Positions 11,527-21,104 of a stretch of DNA of 64,000 nt are shown one piece after another; the first letter of the stretch is position 1; each line of letters begins with the position of its first letter. Below the pieces are notes generated by a model. That model was not told the DNA's origin and did not search any database. It was given only the letters and a program-made list of their open reading frames with translations. A program made the position numbers and the translations under genes. Source of the DNA: Pseudevernia furfuracea (taxonomy: Eukaryota; Ascomycota; Lecanoromycetes; Lecanorales; Parmeliaceae); NCBI GenBank assembly GCA_022315425.1, contig JAIUPT010000046.1, forward strand, positions 186,001 to 250,000, in the 5' to 3' direction.

Positions 11527-11770
11527 TAAAAAGAATTAAATTATAATTTCATATTCTAATAATTATATATTAATTAATAATATTTATAGAATCTTAAAAT
11601 CTACAATTGTAATTATTTGTATATATATATCTATCTATTAACTATTTAAATTGCAAGTCAAGCGACTTTAAATATTGATCGTTTTAATTTCTCGTCAATT
11701 GACCTATTCCCTCTCTGTTTATTTTTATGTGTCATGAGCGAAAGCTTCAAACTACTTTTGAAAATAAAAT

Positions 11771-11832
11771 GAGGATGTCAGCGTTCGCAAGCGAACGCTG
11801 ACATCCTCGTAACTTACGCTGTCGCGTAAGTT
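11771..11832. repeat. Two adjacent perfect hairpins at the edge of the RIP island
   Basis: The first hairpin (11771-11808) has two 18 bp arms starting GAGGATGTCAGCGTTCGC, separated by only AA. The second (11811-11832) has 9 bp arms AACTTACGC / GCGTAAGTT with a TGTC loop. They are separated by two bases and mark the exact transition from AT-rich to normal DNA. The function is unknown; they could be a transposon end structure. Confidence 0.75.
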
Positions 11833-12690
11833 GATGATCTGGGTTGTCCGTGGACGATATCAATGCTGGCAGGGAGGGCCGCCGAGAAAGGACTCAATCC
11901 TACGGAGCTACTCTCAGAATACATTGGAGAATGAAGAATTCATCTTTTGGCTGCTCGTTAGATTGGTCGTTTCGGCCCACAGTGGAGGTTTGTCTTCTTT
12001 GGGAACGACTTTTGTCATTTTCAGCTCATTTCTACACCCGGGAGTACCATTATCAGCAGCCATCCTCTTCCAATATTGGTACCTTAACACTTTGTTTGGA
12101 CCCTACATCCTCTCATAGGGAACTTTCCAGTTAGGACCTGTGATGTTGTGAAATCAATCGCCCAATTCATGAGCCTAGCGTGATAACCCCGCGCGTACCC
12201 AAGGTAGTCACCAAAGGTTTTCAGTCCAACAACGAGATCTGCGTAGATGGCAGATTGTTTCACTTCTCGACGCTACTCTCCCAGATCCGTTGCTTCGCCA
12301 GATATAGCGCTAACGGTCATACTAAGATCATCGCTCCATATTACGATCGCAAGAATACCCTCTCTTAGGAGATGGACTCGTGGATGCAGTTCTACAATAA
12401 GGCCCTGTTGTACTGTCAAGCTTGTCGGGGTTGCGACCTCGAAAGAACACAATTTACAGCTTCACAATTCAAGAAATTGGTTGAATCCAAGCATGAGGCC
12501 CCGCTGATTGCAATCAGTATAGGTCTTAATTGCCCATTGAGCCGCATACAGAACAGCTTCTTGACGCCATTTTTTCATCTTGCATTTATTACCATTCAGA
12601 GCAGCACCTGGCCAGCTTTCAGCGGAAGCGTTCATCGCCCTCGGAGTTGATGACATCATTCGCTTCGTCATGACTTGACACATGTTCTCG
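11833..12690 (-). pseudogene. Possible decayed coding stretch of unknown family
   Basis: Minus-strand reading gives long protein-like runs interrupted by stops. One run contains YAAQWAIKTYTDCNQRG, then LAIVIWSDDLSMTVSAISG, then SAIYADLVVGLKTF and GYHARLMNWAIDFTT, with stops near 12462 and 12274. Composition is ordinary, unlike the RIP island. I could not name a family, and overlapping plus-strand frames of similar length exist, so the call is tentative. Confidence 0.25.
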
Positions 12691-12776
12691 TGCTTGATTT
12701 ATTCGAGAGACAAAGATACTCCATCTTCCAATTCTCTCATTTCCACATCTCATTAATCCAATCGATTGGTCCACCA

Positions 12777-14011
12777 ATGGCACATCTAATCACAGGAAAC
12801 AAATTTGATCCTGACAAGGACATTCCAGACCTCAGTGGGAAAGTAAGTCTACTGCCCAAAACTACCTTTCATTCCCATTCCCACACGACAGCACTGACTA
12901 TTTTAACCAGGTCTATGTCGTCACTGGTGGTACAGCAGGAATTGGCTTTGGAATATCAGCACATCTTTTGAAGCACAATGCCTCCAAGATCCTACTGCTA
13001 TCACAAAAAGAGGAGCACGCCGATGAAGCAATAGAAGAGCTCAAGAAGTACGGTGATGCTAGCAAGGTGCACTGGGTCCAGTGTGATTTGAAAGATCTGA
13101 AGAAGACGCATGAAGTCGCCAAGCAATTGACGAGTGAGAAGCAGATTGATGCTGTAAGGCAATCGCAGAGCCCCTATAATTACAACGTGTTGACACTCGA
13201 ATTAGCTCATCTGCAATGCTGGCCAAGGTGTTGGAAAGTATAGTGAAACAGTGGATGGCATAGGTGCGCAGCCCCTTGGTCCTGACAAGCTCACAGCCAA
13301 TACTGACCCCTTCTCACTGAACGCAGACTCCCACTTCCAAGTCAATCATCTTTCCCAAATGCTTCTCGCCCTCACCCTCCTCCCTAATCTCCAGTCGACG
13401 CCAAACTCCCGCCTTGTCCTCCAATCCTCCGACCTCCACCGCTCCCCCCTCTCCTCGACCAAATTCGCATCCCTCGACGAGATAAACACCGATCTCGGGC
13501 CCAACTCGCTGTACTCGCGCACCAAGCTCGCCCAGATCCTGTTCGTGCGTGCCCTCGTACGGCGCATGGTCAACAACGAGCCTGGATACCAGAGCCCCAA
13601 GTACAACGGGCCATGGATAAACGCAACACATCCGGGTGCGGTCGCGACGGGCCAGCTAGAGCAGGCTGTGGACGCATACGGGACGATGGGGAAGATTGGG
13701 GTGACGGGGATGAAACCATTCATGAAAGATCCCGTGGACGAAGGGTGCAGACCAGCACTGTTTGCGGCAACAAGTGAAGACATCTTGAAAGAAGGTATCC
13801 AAGGGCAATACGTAAGTTCTCTCAATACATGAACTCTTTCCTCAGGAGCGGCAGACTGACTTTTCAAACCCCTAAGATCGTACCCGACCGCAAAGTCACC
13901 GACCCATCGAAACAAGCACAAGACGAGGAATTGGGCGAAAGTCTATGGCGTCTGAGCGAGCAGATCATCCAGGAGAAGCTGGGGAGTGTTCCAAACAAGC
14001 AGGAATTGTGA
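12777..14011 (+). CDS. Short-chain dehydrogenase/reductase (SDR)
   Basis: Five exons (12777-12842, 12911-13153, 13206-13263, 13327-13811, 13877-14011), 328 residues. The dinucleotide-binding motif TGGTAGIG directly follows the first intron. The LICNAG motif and the catalytic YSRTK (YxxxK) are both present, with Ser in the VLQSSDLH strand before it. This is a classical SDR fold that uses NAD(P)H to oxidise or reduce a carbonyl or hydroxyl group. It resembles the retinol-dehydrogenase/TIC32/WW-domain-oxidoreductase-like fungal branch. There is no signal peptide or membrane segment, so it is probably cytosolic. The substrate cannot be told from sequence. Confidence 0.85.
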
Positions 14012-15067
14012 AGCCAGAATGAGAGAAAATCTAGCATGCAATGATGATGTATAATAACGAAGACACTTATATGTTCCGAGACGTGTTTGCGCTTCGTTCC
14101 CTATGATTCGAGTAGAAGAGCACCGTCCGGCTGAAGTTCTAACGCCAGACACAGCGCACATGCCCCGACGGAGCATTGGCACGAAGCGACGTCAAGACAA
14201 AGGGCAGTGTGGTAAGTATTTCAACCCGGCGACGAATGGATCCTCTGAAAGATTCAAGCCCATGGCTGCAGTCGGTTCCGAGGCACGAAGCTCTGGGTCT
14301 CATTCTCTGACTCCCACCCCCCGTGCAGTCCTGCATTGTGCTCGATCTGTGGGCCATAACACGAGATTTTCTGTCGGTTGTTGGGCCTGGAAAGACCGGT
14401 TGAGCGCTGGGTGGTATCTCTGCTGCAGCGAAAGAAGAGAAGAAGGCGCTGAAAATGGAGAAGTAAAAAGAAAGACGATCCACGTTGGTACTTACGAGTG
14501 GAGAGCACTGCGTTTCGCTTCCTGAGCGCCCAAAAGAAGAGCCTTTAGAACCATTGTCTTCCATTTTAAGGAAGCCAGTAATAGCTTGCTTGTTCTCTAG
14601 ACAGCTCCGTTCTCTAACTACAGCACCACCACAGTAGTTGTGTTCCGTTTCAGATCACGGGACATGTGGTCTTGGCTTGAGAAAGCGGCACCAAGTTTTT
14701 CTTCTCAACATCTTTCAATAGTAGCACTTCTACATATTTGCCCATTGGTACATATAGATCGTTCAAGAATGCACTTGTGGGCTGATGATATTAGAAGTCA
14801 AATTATTGTAGCGTTTCGATGGCTTTGGACCCCTGGCTTCCTTGGGAGTCTTAACGTCATTATGCTACTCCGGCGGACATTGTGTTCGACGAGTCCTCGT
14901 CACATTCTCCTGTCTCCAAAATTGACTCTCCTGGTTGCTACGAGGACTACAGCACTCGCATAAACCTTGCTTGGTCTTCATCTACTCAATCATTTCCCCT
15001 TGAACACTCACCAAAACCCATCATAGCTTCTCCACCAGTCCTCCGCCTCCATTCCCTTCTCCGCACC
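14012..15067. other. Intergenic; possible small spliced gene on the minus strand
   Basis: Apart from the low-confidence 75-residue model at 14254-14554, nothing here looks coding. The 14880-15060 part is open upstream of the PPOX-like gene but lacks conserved content, so it is probably that gene's 5' leader. Confidence 0.4.
14254..14554 (-). CDS. Possible small two-exon gene, unknown product
   Basis: Exons 14554-14496 and 14422-14254 are joined across an intron with a strong GTAAGT donor and a CTGCAG acceptor. They give a 75-residue protein starting MVLKALLLGAQEAKRSALHS and rich in polar residues. Two alternative frames are also open across this stretch, and an overlapping plus-strand frame of 140 codons exists, so only the intron-like signals favour this model. 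No family is recognised. Confidence 0.25.
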
Positions 15068-15983
15068 ATGTCTACCACAACCCATCGCCTCACTACGCCC
15101 GCAGCTCCCTGGACTTCTACCTTTGAATCCCATCTCTCCAAGCTTCCCTCCCCAGAGTTCGTCCTCACCTCTCTCCAACCCGCCCCAAAAGGCTCTCCAG
15201 TCCCATACTTGCCTCGACTGAGATACTGCATCTACCGTGGCATGTGGGGCTCTTTGCCCGAGAATAAGCACAATGACGCACCTCGCAACGCTCCAATCTA
15301 TACGTCGGACATGCCGACATTCACCACCGATGTGCGCATGCAGAAGGTCGGGCAGTTCTTCGCGTCTTCATCCGGCCATGCATCTTCGGATGATCAGGTG
15401 CAAGGGAGTGGAGGAGGTGGGCCAGTGGAGGCAGTATGGTGGATCAAGGATACGGGGACGCAGTGGAGGATGAGAGGCGAGGCGTTCGTGGTGGGGAGAG
15501 ACATTGATGAAGGGGAGAGTAGTGGAGTGAGGACTGTGAAGAGTGAGGTTGGAAGGCGGATGAGGAGGACGGAGGGCGAGGGCGATGAAGGGGACTGGAG
15601 CTGGGCGAAGGAGCTTACGGCGCACTTTGGGAATTGTTCGCCAGGGATGAGAGGTATGCTTTACGTTCTAGGGGCGGAAGGCCCACGAAGGAACTTGAGG
15701 GCTGACTGTTTACATAGGATCCTGGAAGAATCCGCCACCGGGTACAGCTACGAACGGACAGGAGCCGGACAAGGACCATCAACTTGGACAGAAAGTGGAG
15801 GATTTACATGATCCCATTGCGAGGGAGAACTTCAGGGTGGTGGTGATTAAGCCGGAAGAAGTGGAGCAATTGGACATCAGCGATCCTGCTACGGCTCGGA
15901 GATGGAAGTATACATTTGTGGTAGAGAAGGGCCAAGGAGCAGAGGGCAAGGGCGAGTGGAAGAGCGAGGAGTTATGGCCTTGA
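15068..15983 (+). CDS. PPOX-like flavin-binding protein (Alr4036 family)
   Basis: Two exons (15068-15653, 15718-15983), 283 residues. The first half matches the pyridoxamine-5'-phosphate-oxidase-like split barrel of the Alr4036 type: an APWTSTFESHL start, then PRLRYCIYRGMWG, IYTSDMPTFTTDVRMQKV, VEAVWWIKDTGTQWRMRGEA and, after the intron, FRVVVIKPEEVEQLDIS. Family members bind FMN, and their physiological substrates are mostly unknown. The ATG at 15068 was chosen over the longer open frame because the upstream 62 codons are low-complexity and lie before the conserved start. The protein is probably cytosolic. Confidence 0.82.
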
Positions 15984-16499
15984 AACCGTGCTTATGGCTC
16001 TAGTAAGGGATCTCAATCTCAAACCCAGAATGGACTGCTACCAAAGGAATAGACATGGCAAAGCACTGCGTGAGAAGACCACTCCAGCTTGTTGTGCCGT
16101 AAATATGACAAAATAGAATGTTGAGATGTTGAGACATTCGTTTTGTTAGCGTCGCGGCTGCCTTTCGACGCGCTAGCAACGGCCTGTTGCAATCTGTAAG
16201 TAAAGTCAACAAACTCTTTCTAACATACCTAAGGCTAAGGTAGGTAGCAGCTGCCTGCTGTGCCTACTGATGATAATTTGATGATATCCTCTCAAGCATT
16301 CGGCAGTTGCCCTTCTTCCTTCAGCAATAATTCTTTTATCACAACTCACAACTCACAACTCACAACTTCACACCCCATTCTTTCGTATTAATGTTTACAA
16401 CTTAATCTTCCCTTGCAACTCATTAATTGGTAATATTTCCCAGCATCATTGGGGCTGTCAACGCCACTCTTCGCCTCTGTCCCACAGACCCTAGACTGT
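15984..16499. other. Intergenic, no gene seen
   Basis: Spacer between two genes in the same direction. It contains a short direct repeat of ACAACTCACA units near 16340-16365, just upstream of the next gene. The frame of the next gene is open from 16449, but only through a non-ATG codon. Confidence 0.5.
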
Positions 16500-19400
16500 A
16501 TGGCGTCTCTTCCCCCATTCATTGTCAATGGCTGGCGTCTCGAGCAAGGAGCAGAAGGACTAGGCAAAGCAGCTGGACAACTCAAGAAATTCACCACCTC
16601 GTCACTGGCTGAAACCTTCATGACCTTCCAACTTGACAGACACTTTGCCACTCCAGAACGAAGCGTCTCTGCTCCATCCCTGGCATCTACTGCCGTAGCA
16701 AAGGTACTAGAGACCCTCGAGAACTCAGATGACCTTCTAGCCGATGTGAACACGGTTGCGCAATGCTTGAACTCAACCACTATGCGCCAGGTGCTCGATG
16801 ATCCCAGGACACCCTACCAATTGTTAAGAGCCTTTCTCGCTTTGCGTCTGACACAGGCAGCACAAGGTCGAAGCATTGTCGATGTTGATGAGGCTGTCCT
16901 TCGAAACGAGCATTACATGAGATCTCGAGACAGCAATGAAGATGGCAGGTATCTTGTCTCGCTGGAAGACTTTGCTAAAACAATCGCCAACGCTTCCAAG
17001 AGCCCCCATTTTCTTTCCTTCGCGCGCAAAGATCCTCCCAAGGGTGGCTTAGAATTCTTGGATGAGCTGCGTCAGAGACATTTGACCATTCAACCCAACA
17101 GCGCATCTTTTGCCAAAGTGTTTGAGCGAATTACCCGCGGCGTCTTAGGTGGACTTGATTGGAGCAATGTTTTTGTTGCAGGCGGGATGGCTCTTACAAC
17201 TTTGCTGCATACCGATCCATCGAAAGACCATGACCGAGCAATAAGAGACCCTGATATAGATCTTTACATCTACGGGCTCGGTCCTGAAGATGCCAATCGA
17301 AAGGTTGAAGAAGTCCACGACACATGGGCCCGTAATCTTCCGGCAACTGCGCAGGCAAGGCTCGTCGTGAAGAATGCCAAAACCATAAATCTTCTATCGA
17401 GCTATCCAAACCGCCGCATCCAAATCGTTTTGAAACTGTTACCTTCTCCCACAGATGTCCTTCTCAACTTTGACTTGGATGCTTGCGCCATTGGGTTCGA
17501 TGGGTCCCGTGTCTTAATGCTGCCACGGTGTGCACGAGCGATTGAAACCGGCTACTCGGTGTTCACTATGGACCTTGTCTGGGGACATCACCTCGGCAAT
17601 CGGAGAGCGTCCCAAGAATTTCGCATTTTCAAGTACGCTGACCGTGGATTTGGACTTCGAATCCTGCCTTCCTATGCTCGATCTTTAGAAGAGGACAATC
17701 TAGAGGCGGCCGTTTTCAACAAAACTCAGTCGACAGCCTCTGCCGACATAATGGTTGACGACGATGACGATGATGACGATGAAGCACCGACTCAAGGGAC
17801 ATGGCATTGGTCTCAACGAAATCGAAAACCTTATGGACGTTCCGAACCTGGATTGAAAACCTTGAAGCGAATTGCATATTTAGGACAAGATTTCGTTCAT
17901 CGGTACTACTTTGGAGTAACTCCTCTGGCTATATCCCCGGAACGCTATAAAAGACAAAGGGATTTAAGCGATCCAAATAAGGCAGGCGTTGAGCATGTCA
18001 TCGACCAGGACAGAGAAAACGAGTGGTTTAAGGTGTCCCATCAGACCAATCATGTTAACCAGCTTGCCAGAGAGGCCAATGAAAGCCATAGGGCACTCGG
18101 CTTGCCGTTGGAGGGGCCTCTGATAAGACTTGCCGATCTTGACACTCGAGAAATGCATCGAGGATTACCGGATGGCCGAAGAGGACTTGGGAACTTCGAG
18201 ATCTTTATGAGACACTGTGAGGCATGGAGATTGCATGCTTGTGGGGAGGCTACTCTAGATTCCCTAGAGGACCGAATCAGCATGGTGTACGATTTGGAAA
18301 CATACGATGATATTTCCACTTATGTGTGGGATGAAAACTTCAGGATCGTCGACCTCGAGCGTAGCATAGGTGCCTACAATGATAAACTTTGGTCTAATGT
18401 CAAGGTGGCTATTTGCGCAAAGCTGGGTATTCCACCTAGAACGAACGGATGTGAGTCCTTTTTCTTCAGATCTGACAATCACCAGGCCAGAGTGCCCCAA
18501 ACACGTCACTGTAAACGCTCTTTGAGATCGTCGTTTCTTATCTTTTCTGCAATCATTGGGGTGAAATCTTCAAACGACTCACAGCCGTTTGCGCTTTGAG
18601 GAATCTGTTGCAATCGTGTTCAAAGATGGAAAGACTCTTTGGCAGCCGGAACAGTCCAAGCGGCGTCCGTTACATCTGCGCGGGCTTAAAGCCTACGATC
18701 AATCCATTCAATGTGACGCGGAGCCAGTAGCATCGTCCTCAATACTTACTATTGGCTGACAGATCGCGGCTATTCCACTCGGCGCATTCGACGACAAGTA
18801 TGTGGACCTTCACTCGCAGTCGTACAAGAGAAGCAAATCACTGTCCCTGTCATCGTGCCTTGGGCGTTGGAGGACTATCTTCTCTCGACCTTGCCGCAAC
18901 GGTATGGGGGTATTCCCTCACATTTTACCGATTTCGAGCCACTCATACCCGTTCACGACCCCTCCAAATACGACCCATCCACTGCGATCCTCCCATCTTT
19001 GCAGGACACTGTCTCGGAGAGTGGGAATCTTAGGTACTGGGTCATCACCAACGAGAGCATGTGGGCACAGCAACACCGAGTGTTGGACGAGACAGCCGAG
19101 CTGATGTGGTCGCTTTTTCACTGGTTCGACCAAGTCGCAGCCGCGGATAGCGTGGTGGGGGGCCCGGTGGGTACCACGCTTATTCGTACCAACACATCAG
19201 CGTGCAAATGGCACCTTGCTCGATCCTTCAGACGCCGCTTCATTCTTCCCGAAGTATCAGACCCCCGCCCTGTCGACACGAAACCTAGGCTACCTTCGCT
19301 TCGTGAAACCCTTCTTTTCAGGCCGTGGGCCTTCGCAAGCCCAATCACACCAGACAGAGAATTCATTGGTGCACGACACCCGGACGGTGGCAATGGCCAC

Positions 19401-19538
19401 GAGTTGTTCAAGGACGAACATGTCCTTTACCCGTTCCCCGATGACTTGTTCTGGGACACATCCAACGAAGGGATTCGGGATGAAGGGGGATTCCCCTGTT
19501 GGACTGACCCATTAGCGGGAGATATGGAGATAGATTGA
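16500..19538 (+). CDS. Large fungal protein with a nucleotidyltransferase-like signature
   Basis: Exon 1 runs from ATG 16500 to 18450 (about 650 residues). A GG pair in VAGGMALTTLL (residues 228-229) is followed by DPDIDLYIYGL (Asp 252/254) and a later acidic strand NFDLDACAIGF (about 324-332). The order GG, DxD, third Asp is that of the nucleotidyltransferase fold. Later features are a run of eight Asp (about residue 438) and a conserved-looking tail. After a GTGAGT donor at 18451 the reading resumes with RFEESVAIVFKDGKTLWQP from about 18586. It crosses a second intron (about 18713-18762) to GYSTRRIRRQVCGPSLAVV and ends at 19538. The phase of the first junction does not close by one base with any splice pair I tried, so a short exon, a different acceptor or a real frameshift is possible. 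Function is unknown. Confidence 0.7.
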
Positions 19539-21104
19539 CAGAAACTGGGCCGCAGGGTTTAGCTAGCCTAGCTCGACTTGTATCAAGATAGAAAAAAACC
19601 GTGTCGCAAGAACCTTTCTCTCCGATTTTCCACATAACATCAACATGGGCCCTTTGGGCATCACAGTCCGGGTAGATCAAGTCTTGCCGTTGTAATTTCA
19701 TCTACCTAGTACCAAAGATCGTTCCCCATCCCCCCCCCTTTCGAAAAGACAGATTGTTGCTTTTTTTCTCTCTTCTTCCGAATCTACTTGTATCGTCTTG
19801 GAGTAAGTAGCGTAGCGGTCAGTCAGTCAGTCAGTGCAAGATGCATGTACAGTAGCGTAGCACTCGAGCAAAAAAAAAAAAAACATCGAGATGCCGATTT
19901 CGCGTACAGTAGTGGTGGTAGTAAGATTTTGGCACTTTCCGGTCGGACGGACTATGTACTACTTAAGTAGAACATGATTTCCCCTCAAGAAGGGGGGGGG
20001 GTTTGTTTTTCATCGTTTGGTTATTTACACAGCGTCGTCTGGAGATGGAGATGGAGACGGGAGAAGGAGAAGAAGAAGGAGAAGGAGAAGAAGGAGAAGA
20101 AAGAGAAGGAGAAGGAGAAGAAGAAGAAGAAGGAGAAGGAGAAGGAGAAGGAGAAGGAGAAGGAGAAGGAGAAGGAGAAGGAGAAGGAGAAGGAGAAGGA
20201 GAAGGAGAAGAAGGAGAAGGGGAAGGAGAAGGAGTAGAAAGAAAAAAAGCAGGTCTGAAACTAAAAACGAGGGCCGTCACCAGAAAGAACTCTCAAACAC
20301 AAACGCAGCGGACGCGCGATCGGATGAAAAAACAGGAGCTTCATCTTATTGGGGGGGGTTTCGAATTTGAGAGGAAGAGAAGACTCTGTGTGTAGGGTTG
20401 GGAATGGTGCTGGTATGTGGGGATGGGGAATGTTGCTGAGAGCATGATCGAGGACTTCGGGGATGTATTTGTAATTTAAAAGATGTAGACTGCGCTGTTC
20501 TGAGAACTCTGGAAAGACATTTCTATAAACGAGAGTGAAGCCAGGCAAGATGCGCTTTGGGAAGAAATACGATGCTTGGCGTGAGATGACGATGAGGAGC
20601 AGATGCAAGGAGACGCTGCTTGAACTCGGTCGAAGATCATGGGATGAGAGATGGTGGCTAATACAAAGGAACATGAAAGCAGTATTGCTATTTTCCAACT
20701 CGCTTCGGTTCAAAGCCAGCGTCCATATCTTTGCTTGGCTCAGGTCTGTTGGGCTTGGCCATCTCGCCCCCCCGCCTGTCTGCTCCACCTTCCTGCTCCA
20801 CGTCCCTATCATGTCCTTCAAGTCCTTCTTCGGCAGCGCCAACTTGATACAGAAGATACATCGCCCTCTGCTAAATGAGACCTCATCGCAATTTTGTAGA
20901 CTTTGACGAAGCGACATGAAGGAAATCGAGTTGAATAGCAAAACGAAAGAAAACAAGCGTACTATGTTTCACACTTGAGCCTTGTCGCTGCTCTGATTTG
21001 AGCACCAACTCTACTTTCTGATGGTAGTAAAATGGCACAACGGCGATTGGAGGATAGACGGATGCAACTAAAGAAGATAGAATCCCTTCAGCATCGTTGC
21101 ATTC
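19539..21104. other. Intergenic with simple repeats
   Basis: The interval contains homopolymer runs (C near 19734, A near 19870, G near 19991 and 20351), a TCAG tandem at 19819-19833 and the purine tract listed separately. Long open frames cross the tract on both strands but code only repeats (Gly-Glu, Arg or Ser-Pro). The 231-codon minus-strand frame next to it shows no family features. I see no gene. Confidence 0.55.
20041..20245 (+). repeat. Homopurine (GGAGAA)n microsatellite, about 200 bp
   Basis: A nearly unbroken run of purines on the plus strand, built of GAAGGA/GGAGAA hexamers with scattered AGA variants. The middle third is a pure hexamer array. Such homopurine-homopyrimidine mirror tracts can adopt triplex (H-DNA) structures. 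It lies in the 3' region between two convergently transcribed genes. Confidence 0.92.

Larger units (their letters stand above)
9740..11770. repeat. AT-rich, RIP-like decayed repeat island
   Basis: The composition changes sharply to AT-rich over about 2 kb. TA and CG dinucleotides are frequent while CA and TG are scarce by eye. This is the pattern expected after repeat-induced point mutation at CpA sites. All frames are broken by stops. The minus strand and plus strand both carry long stretches that could once have been transposon coding sequence, but no family can be named. Two younger-looking insertions interrupt the island, at 10673-10941 and 11119-11526. Confidence 0.65.

Noticed and set aside
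11771..11832. Helitron 3' end (hairpin followed by CTRR)
   Set aside because: No CTRR terminus at the expected short distance and no helicase or Rep remnants seen; the hairpins are kept only as an unexplained feature.
20003..20395. Gly-Glu-rich, Arg-rich and Ser-Pro-rich frames across the purine tract
   Set aside because: They are only translations of a hexamer microsatellite in different frames.
20261..20956. 231-codon open frame on the minus strand beside the purine tract
   Set aside because: No domain, signal or conserved block; composition is that of low-complexity and UTR sequence; overlaps equally long frames on the other strand.
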